Positions 59,090 through 64,000 of a DNA stretch of 64,000 bases are shown here, in pieces. The notes under the pieces are model-generated. The model had not been told where the DNA came from. It did no database searches and saw nothing but the letters and a program-made list of their open reading frames with translations. The DNA is from Schlegelella_A sp038225015 (GTDB taxonomy: Bacteria > Pseudomonadota > Gammaproteobacteria > Burkholderiales > Burkholderiaceae_C): contig JBBRFB010000001.1 in the NCBI GenBank assembly GCA_038225015.1, positions 1-64,000 of the forward strand, in the 5' to 3' direction. Within the stretch, counting starts at the first letter, position 1, and the number at the start of each line of letters is the position of its first letter. The translations under genes were made by a program, and so were the position numbers.

Positions 59090-59187
59090 GGGCGACCGGT
59101 CAGGTACGGTGGAGCCGGCGGCTGCGTGGCAAGGCGCGCGGCCCGGGCAGCGCCGGGCAACTCGAAAAGGCTACCACGCGCGCCACA
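59090..59187. other. 98-bp gap with GC hairpin between truncated CapD and aldolase
   Basis: The largest gap in the leftward operon. It contains a 6-bp GC stem (gcccgg 59141-59146 / ccgggc 59153-59158) with a 6-nt loop and no T tract. No part of the missing CapD catalytic domain is recognisable here in any frame, so the deletion is clean. A promoter for the aldolase may lie here but none was clear. Confidence 0.4.
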
Positions 59188-60603
59188 TCACAGGACGCCC
59201 CTGAGCTCGCTCTCGCCGGGTACCGTGAGCACGAGCAGGCCCGACTCCTTCGCCACCGCCAGCGCCTCGTCGCGCTGCTCCGGCGTGGCGTCGGGCATCG
59301 CCAGGATGACGTGCGTGGCGCCTTCGCGGATGTGCGGCAGCGCCAGGTCGGCCAGGGTGCCGAGCACGCTGATGCCGCCGATGCGCAGTCCCTGCCGCGA
59401 CGGATCGTCGTCGAGCATGCCGAGGACTGACCATCCTTCGCGCAGATGGACGCCGGCGACGAGCCGGCGCGCCGCCTCGCCAGCGCCGAGGACGATGGCG
59501 CGGCGCGGCTCGCCCTCTGCGCCGTTGACGCGCGCCCGGGCGTCCTCCCAAAGCATGCGATAGATCATTCGGGCCATGCTGAGCGCGGCGATGCAAAAGA
59601 GCGGGTGCAGCAGCAGCACGGCGCGCGCAACGCCGGTAAGCTGGGCCATCGACACAACGGCGGCGCTGAGCAGGCCGGCAAACAGGCAGGCCGTCGTGAC
59701 CCGCTTCAGGTCGTCGAAGCCGAAGAAGCGCCAGACCGACCGACGGACCCCCGCCAAAGAGAGGCACACGAGGTAGGCTGCGACGACGCCGATCGAAACC
59801 GCGTCGTCGTACCAGGGCCGCCCAGGCTGCCAGCCTTCGAAGCCGAGACGGAAGAGATAGGTCGCCTGCCAGCATGCCAGCACGATCAAACCGTCGGCGA
59901 GCATCGCGAGCCATCGTCGCGACGGGCGATGGGCAGCCATGCTGGCGTCTAGCCAGGCCCAGAGTCTGCTGTGGTTCATGGCGCGAGGCCCCCTGCCCAG
60001 GAACAGTGTCGGAACGAATATCGTGCGCAGGGTGAGGCCGAGGACGCGCAGGTCCCCGGCCACCGAGGCATGCTCGACGTAGTGCATCGCATAGCGCAGC
60101 TTGGCCGGCAGGATCAGGTCGACGTAGGCCTGCTCGGGGTCGATGGCGCGCGCGAGGATTCCGTTCTCGTCGTGATAGCGCAGCGACGCCAGATCCGTGA
60201 TGCCCGGACGCACGCTCAGCACGCGCTCACGCGTTGGCGCCGGATAGTGGGCGACGAACTGCGGCACTTCCGGCCGCGGGCCGACCAGGCTCATCGTGCC
60301 GCGCAGGACATCGATCAGCTGTGGAAGCTCGTCGAGCTTGGTCCGGCGTAGCCAGGCGCCGACGCGCGTGATCCGAGCGTCGCCGGCAACGGTAAGTGGC
60401 GACCCCTCGGTGGCGCGGCCGTGGCTCATCGTTCGGAACTTGAAGATTCGAAAGAGCCGGCCGTGTCGCCCGACGCGCTCCTGGCGAAAGAACACCGGAC
60501 CCGCGGATTCGCTTCTTATGGCGATGGCAACCATGACCAAGAGCGGCGACAGAAGGACGAGGCCGATCGTCGACACCAGCAGATCGAGGGCCCGCTTGAG
60601 CAT
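59188..60603 (-). CDS. Sugar transferase fused to truncated CapD/WbpM N-terminal half
   Basis: 471 aa. Residues 1-205 are a complete bacterial sugar transferase (MLKRALDLLVSTIGLVLLS helix; FFRQERVGRHGRLFRIFKFRTMS; RRTKLDELPQLIDVLRGTMSLVGPRPE; VRPGITDLASLRY). From MNHSRLWAWLD (about 209) the protein continues as a WbpM/CapD N-terminus: several helices, RRSVWRFFGFDDLKRV and a Rossmann domain (AIVLGAGEAARRLVAG), then stops at GESELRGVL. The SDR catalytic domain is absent. An internal ATG at 59979 has an AGGGGG site, so the second half may also be made separately (263 aa). The first half probably initiates glycan synthesis. Confidence 0.88.
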   Translation of the reverse strand: MLKRALDLLVSTIGLVLLSPLLVMVAIAIRSESAGPVFFRQERVGRHGRLFRIFKFRTMSHGRATEGSPLTVAGDARITRVGAWLRRTKLDELPQLIDVLRGTMSLVGPRPEVPQFVAHYPAPTRERVLSVRPGITDLASLRYHDENGILARAIDPEQAYVDLILPAKLRYAMHYVEHASVAGDLRVLGLTLRTIFVPTLFLGRGPRAMNHSRLWAWLDASMAAHRPSRRWLAMLADGLIVLACWQATYLFRLGFEGWQPGRPWYDDAVSIGVVAAYLVCLSLAGVRRSVWRFFGFDDLKRVTTACLFAGLLSAAVVSMAQLTGVARAVLLLHPLFCIAALSMARMIYRMLWEDARARVNGAEGEPRRAIVLGAGEAARRLVAGVHLREGWSVLGMLDDDPSRQGLRIGGISVLGTLADLALPHIREGATHVILAMPDATPEQRDEALAVAKESGLLVLTVPGESELRGVL

Positions 60604-60605
60604 CC

Positions 60606-61781
60606 TTATCCGCCGAGGGCGATCCTGGCCGCGGCGGCCACGCGAGCGACGTCGGCCGGCTCCATCTTCGAGTACATCGGCAGGCTGACCAGCCGCTCGT
60701 ACGCGTGCTGGCTGTGCGGAAAGGCAGCGGCATCGAGCTGGTAGCGGTCGCGCCAGTACGGCTGCAGGTGCAGCGGGATGTAGTGCACGCTGCAGCCGAT
60801 GCCCTGGGCGAACAGGGAGTCGATGAACGCGTCGCGCGACACCCCGGCCTCGTCGGCGAGACGCACCACATAGAGGTGCCATGAATGGAGCTCGCCCGGC
60901 GGCGCCGGCGGCGGCAGCACGAGCGGCAGCCCGGCCAGGGCGACGTCGTACTGCGACGCCACGCCCTGGCGCCGGCGCTGGAACTCGCGCGCCCGGCGCA
61001 ATTGGTGGATGCCGATCGCCGCGGCGATGTCGGTCAGGTTGTACTTGAACCCGGGCGCGACGATCTCGTAGTACCAGCTCGGCACTTTCGCCGTGAAGCG
61101 ATCGAAGGCGTCGCGGCTCATGCCGTGCAGCCGCATCGTGCGCATGCGCGCCGCCAATGCCGGATTGCGGGTCACGACCATGCCGCCCTCGCCAGTGGTG
61201 ATGGTCTTGTTGGCGTAGAAGCTGAACACGGCCGCGTCGGAGCCCAGGGTTCCGATCAGCATGCCGCCGCAGGTGGCGGGCAAGGCGTGGGCCGCGTCTT
61301 CGACGACTCCCAGGCCATGCCGGGCCGCGATCGAGAGGATCGCCGGCATGTCGGCGGCCAGCCCACCGTAGTGCACCGGGATGATCGCGCGCGTCTTCGG
61401 GCCGACCGCCTGCTCGACCGCGTTCGGGTCGATGCACAGCGTCTTCGGGTCGATGTCGACCAGCTTCACGTCGGCGCCAAGATAGCGTACGACCTCGGCA
61501 GTCGCGGTGAAGGTATGGGTCGTGGTGATGACCTCGTCACCCGGGCCGACGCCAAGGGCCTCTAGGGCAAGATGCAGCCCGGCCGTGGCCGAATTGACCG
61601 CGAGCGAGTGCAGGGTCGGTTCGCCGAGAAAGGCGCTGAAGTCTTCCTCGAAGCGGCGCACCTTAGGCCCGGTCGTGATCCAGCCCGATCGCAGCGTGTC
61701 GACGACTTCGGCGATCTCATCCTCGCCGATGTCGGGAAGCGCGAAGGGCAGGAAGGGCAGGAAGGGCTGGGAAGCATCCAT
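60606..61781 (-). CDS. DegT/DnrJ/EryC1 sugar aminotransferase
   Basis: 391 aa from the ATG at 61781. WITTGPKVRRFEEDFSAFLG, AVNSATAGLHLALEALGVG, TTTHTFTATAEVVRYLG, VHYGGLAADMPAI, VEDAAHALPA and the PLP Lys in FYANKTITTGEGGMVV are typical of ArnB/PglE-like 4-aminotransferases. It would produce a 4-amino-4,6-dideoxy sugar from a 4-keto NDP-sugar, possibly the dTDP-4-keto-6-deoxyglucose made by RfbB. Ends 2 nt before the sugar transferase. Confidence 0.9.
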   Translation of the reverse strand: MDASQPFLPFLPFALPDIGEDEIAEVVDTLRSGWITTGPKVRRFEEDFSAFLGEPTLHSLAVNSATAGLHLALEALGVGPGDEVITTTHTFTATAEVVRYLGADVKLVDIDPKTLCIDPNAVEQAVGPKTRAIIPVHYGGLAADMPAILSIAARHGLGVVEDAAHALPATCGGMLIGTLGSDAAVFSFYANKTITTGEGGMVVTRNPALAARMRTMRLHGMSRDAFDRFTAKVPSWYYEIVAPGFKYNLTDIAAAIGIHQLRRAREFQRRRQGVASQYDVALAGLPLVLPPPAPPGELHSWHLYVVRLADEAGVSRDAFIDSLFAQGIGCSVHYIPLHLQPYWRDRYQLDAAAFPHSQHAYERLVSLPMYSKMEPADVARVAAAARIALGG

Positions 61782-61785
61782 GGCG

Positions 61786-62526
61786 TCAGGCCGGCTTGGC
61801 GAGCCAGCCAAGCACGTGCGTGCGCAGCGGCGAGAAGAAGTTGAAGGCAGTGTAGAGCGAGGGGTGCAGGCGGCAGACGGCGCGTGCGATCGGCGGCGCG
61901 AGCGTGATCCGGCGTGCTTCGATGCGGGCTTCGGGGAAGAGCGCCCGGATGCGCGCGACCGGCACGCCGCGCACGTCGGGGTTGGCCGGGTTGTCGACGG
62001 TGAAGTCGTACCAGAGGACGCAGCCGCCCGGGCTGACCCAGCGCCACAAGGCCGCCGCGAGGCGGGCCTGGAAGGCGTCGTCGAGCAGCGAAGAGAAGAC
62101 GCTGGCGACGAGCACCGCGTCGCAGGACGCTTCGCCGAGATCGAGCACCGAAGCGTCGCCCTGGTGCAATGCGAGTGCCGGCGGCAGCAGACGGCGCGCG
62201 GCCTCGTGGCGTTCCGGCAGCAGCTCGATGCCGACCAGCCGTTCGGGCGCGAAGCCGAGGCGCAGCATCTCGAGCAGATTGGCGCCGCTGCCGCTGCCGA
62301 CCTCGACCAGGCGCCGCGACGACAGGTCGCGCCAGCCGTGACGAGCGAAGAGGTCGAGCAGCGCCCGCTCGCGCTCCTGGGCGGCCTGCCAGACGTCGGG
62401 GTTGAGGAGGCTGTAGCGATCGGTGCCGCTGCGCCGTGCGTAGCGCTCGGCGATGGCCATCGGCTCCCGCTCGGCGCGATCGTCGACCGAGTGCGGATCC
62501 GGGTCGTGGTCGCCAGCGCCGCTCAT
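61786..62526 (-). CDS. Class I SAM-dependent methyltransferase
   Basis: 246 aa from the ATG at 62526, overlapping the glycosyltransferase stop (ATGA). After an acidic N-terminus (GDHDPDPHSVDDRAE) comes RRLVEVGSGSGANLLEMLRLG (motif I), LVGIELLPERHEAA, LHQGDASVLDL and the post-motif WYDFTVDNPANPDVRGVPVARIRALFP, a pattern shared with methyltransferases of surface-glycan loci. Acceptor unknown; probably a sugar hydroxyl. Confidence 0.85.
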   Translation of the reverse strand: MSGAGDHDPDPHSVDDRAEREPMAIAERYARRSGTDRYSLLNPDVWQAAQERERALLDLFARHGWRDLSSRRLVEVGSGSGANLLEMLRLGFAPERLVGIELLPERHEAARRLLPPALALHQGDASVLDLGEASCDAVLVASVFSSLLDDAFQARLAAALWRWVSPGGCVLWYDFTVDNPANPDVRGVPVARIRALFPEARIEARRITLAPPIARAVCRLHPSLYTAFNFFSPLRTHVLGWLAKPA

Positions 62527-63764
62527 CGGGCGTGGGGCGCCGACATGGCGTCGACGAAGCGACGCGCCAACGCCGGGTAGGTGTGATGCGCGAGGACGAA
62601 AGCACGGCCGCGTTCTCCCAGCGCCGAACGCTCGTCGGGCGCCATCTTCGCCAGACGACGCAGGCCATCGGCGATGGCCGCAGGGTCTTCGGGCGCCACG
62701 CTCAGGCCGCAGCCCGACTCCGCCACCGGGTCGTTGCCGGCCTCGACCGAATGCAGCACGGCGCAGCCGGCCATCATGTAGTCCATCAGCTTGTTCGGGG
62801 CAATGCCGAACCGGTAGATCGGCACCTTGCGCCAGCCGATGTAGGCGATATCGATGGCGCGGAGCAGGGTCGGGATGCTTTTCTTGTCGATCGGTGCGAA
62901 GAAGCGCACACGGTCGAGGCGCTGTCGGGCGGCGCGCGCCTGGAGCGCCTCCTTCTCGTGGCCGTCGCCGACCAGGACGAAGTCGATCGGCTCGTCGCGC
63001 ACCAGCCGGGCGGCGTCGAGCAGGACGTCGAGCGCGTTCGGCAGCCCGTGCGAGCCGGCGAACGCGACCACCGCGCGGCCGGCCGCGTGCGATGCGGCGA
63101 TGGCCTGCTCGAGCGCTGGAGGCAAAGGCCCGGCCTCGCCCTGCCACTCCTCGGTGGTCACGCCGTTCGGCACGATGGCGAGCTTGCGAAGATCGAGCCC
63201 GTGCGCTCGCATGTGGTCGGCAACGTTGGGCAGCATCGAGACGACGACGTCGGCATCGCGGTAGGCGTCGTTCTCGGCCTTCTGGCAGGCGACGATGAAC
63301 GGGTGCCGCGGCGACATGCCGCCGAGTTCGACGGGCGAGGCGGGCCAGAGGTCGTGCACTTCGTAGACCAGCGTCGCGCCGGCGAGCCGGGCGATGCGGC
63401 GCGCCACCCAGATGTCGAAGGGATAGGTGCTCGACGCGATCACGACGTCGGGGCGGACGCGCTCGATCAGCATCCGCGTCTCGCCGCGCAGGCGGCGCAG
63501 GAACGCCCAGATGTTGCGCACCCGGCCGATGCCGTTGCCCCGGTACGAAGGCGTCGGCAGCCAGCGGTAGGCGACGCCGTCGATGACCTCGTCGACCGGC
63601 TGGCTGCCCACCTCCGGTTGCCGGCTTCGCGCGTGCGAGAAGGAGGCGGCGACGATCTGCACGCGATGCCCCGCCCGCACCCATTCGCGCGCCAGGTAGT
63701 ACGGCCGGTATTCCATGCCGTGGCGGGTCGAGCCGGCGTAGTGGTTGACGAGAAGGATGTTCAT
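62523..63764 (-). CDS. Family 4 glycosyltransferase, WbuB-like
   Basis: 413 aa from the ATG at 63764 (MNILLVNHYAGSTRHGMEYRPYYLAREWV in outline). YEVHDLWPASPVELG, VVSMLPNVADHM, VPNGVTTEEW, GDGHEKEALQARA and the C-terminal IAPNKLMDYMMAGCAVLHSVEAGNDPVAESGCGL motif region define the GT4 WbuB group, which adds N-acetylfucosamine-type residues in O-antigens. Its start shares one base with the stop of the partial upstream gene. Confidence 0.9.
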   Translation of the reverse strand: MNILLVNHYAGSTRHGMEYRPYYLAREWVRAGHRVQIVAASFSHARSRQPEVGSQPVDEVIDGVAYRWLPTPSYRGNGIGRVRNIWAFLRRLRGETRMLIERVRPDVVIASSTYPFDIWVARRIARLAGATLVYEVHDLWPASPVELGGMSPRHPFIVACQKAENDAYRDADVVVSMLPNVADHMRAHGLDLRKLAIVPNGVTTEEWQGEAGPLPPALEQAIAASHAAGRAVVAFAGSHGLPNALDVLLDAARLVRDEPIDFVLVGDGHEKEALQARAARQRLDRVRFFAPIDKKSIPTLLRAIDIAYIGWRKVPIYRFGIAPNKLMDYMMAGCAVLHSVEAGNDPVAESGCGLSVAPEDPAAIADGLRRLAKMAPDERSALGERGRAFVLAHHTYPALARRFVDAMSAPHAR

Positions 63765-64000
63765 CACGCCGCAGAGAGATCGGCCGTGACCAGGAGGCTG
63801 TCGCGATACTTCGGGGCGAAATCGAGGAGGCGTGCGTACAGGGCGCCTTTGCGGCTCGCGTAGTCGGCATGGCACAGCTCGACCGCAGTCGGGCGATAGC
63901 CCGCATCGACAAGGACCTTGCACAGCGTATAGGGCGTGAACCAGTAGCGATGATCGGTATTCACGGTCTCTCCGCGCGAGAGCCAGTTCCGCAGCCGAAA
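63764..64000 (-). CDS. Methyltransferase-like protein, C-terminal part (continues beyond window)
   Basis: The frame is open to the right edge (begins ...FRLRNWLSRGETVNTDHRYWFTPYTL) and ends at 63764, so only about 78 C-terminal residues are present. The DHRYWFTPYTLCKVLVDAGYRP stretch resembles the end of class I SAM methyltransferases found in glycan loci. No motif I is visible because the N-terminus is missing, so the call is tentative. Confidence 0.6.
   Translation of the reverse strand, partial: FRLRNWLSRGETVNTDHRYWFTPYTLCKVLVDAGYRPTAVELCHADYASRKGALYARLLDFAPKYRDSLLVTADLSAA

Noticed and set aside
61786..63912. Apparent 708-residue fusion protein across the methyltransferase and glycosyltransferase
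   Set aside because: Only the last 246 codons encode a recognisable methyltransferase; the rest is the out-of-frame shadow of the glycosyltransferase, and an ATGA overlap gives the true start.

Overview
The window is GC-rich, and its housekeeping gene order is characteristic of Betaproteobacteria, most like Burkholderiales: the end of rne, nagZ-acpS-pdxJ-recO-era-rnc-DUF4845-lepB-lepA, mucD-mucB-mucA-rpoE, fabF-acpP-fabG-fabD-fabH-plsX-rpmF-yceD, then maf. The species cannot be fixed from sequence alone. No rRNA, tRNA, insertion sequence, prophage or CRISPR array was seen.

Region 1 (1-22.6 kb) is core genome. The arginine/glycine-rich tail of RNase E reads rightward and meets a long leftward block. 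That block covers cell-wall recycling, CoA/ACP and B6 metabolism, DNA repair, ribosome GTPases, signal peptidase, the sigma-E regulon and the fatty-acid synthase cluster. The 461-bp gap between lepA and mucD holds a strong intrinsic terminator, a possible small RNA and a tight cluster of DnaA boxes. maf and a tetrapyrrole-methylase-type methyltransferase read rightward.

Region 2 (22.6-33.1 kb) starts with an RhlE-type helicase (leftward) and then a rightward run. It comprises rfbB-rfbD-rfbA (no rfbC), an EPS-associated MarR-like regulator, manC, a 30-codon remnant of GDP-L-fucose synthase, ugd, and a WbpB/WbpD/WbpE-like trio for 2,3-diamino sugar (uronic acid) synthesis.

Region 3 (33.1-64 kb and beyond the right edge) is one leftward surface-polysaccharide locus of about 29 genes, nearly all overlapping or within 10 bp of each other. 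In transcription order it contains: a partial methyltransferase, a WbuB-like glycosyltransferase, a methyltransferase, a DegT aminotransferase, a sugar transferase joined to a CapD/WbpM protein that lacks its catalytic domain, an HpcH/HpaI aldolase, a MurJ-like flippase, a second sugar transferase and asnB. Next comes an acyl-carrier module (ACP, FkbH-like HAD protein, GNAT-like protein, MaoC-SDR fusion), then a methyltransferase, a polysaccharide deacetylase, an amidino-forming set (HisH2, HisF2, two PseA/WbpG-like amidotransferases), a Wzy-like membrane protein and a glycosyltransferase. It ends with a legionaminic-acid-type set (PtmF-, LegF-, PtmA-, LegI-, LegG-, LegH-, LegC- and PglF/CapD-like).

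The combined inference is an O-antigen or capsule repeat containing a nonulosonic acid, one or more acetamidino groups and probably an ACP-derived acyl substituent. The most unusual points are the PtmE-type CBS pair fused to the LegC aminotransferase, the acyl module inside a nonulosonate locus, the second amidotransferase with a degenerate PP-loop, and the sugar-transferase/truncated-CapD fusion.
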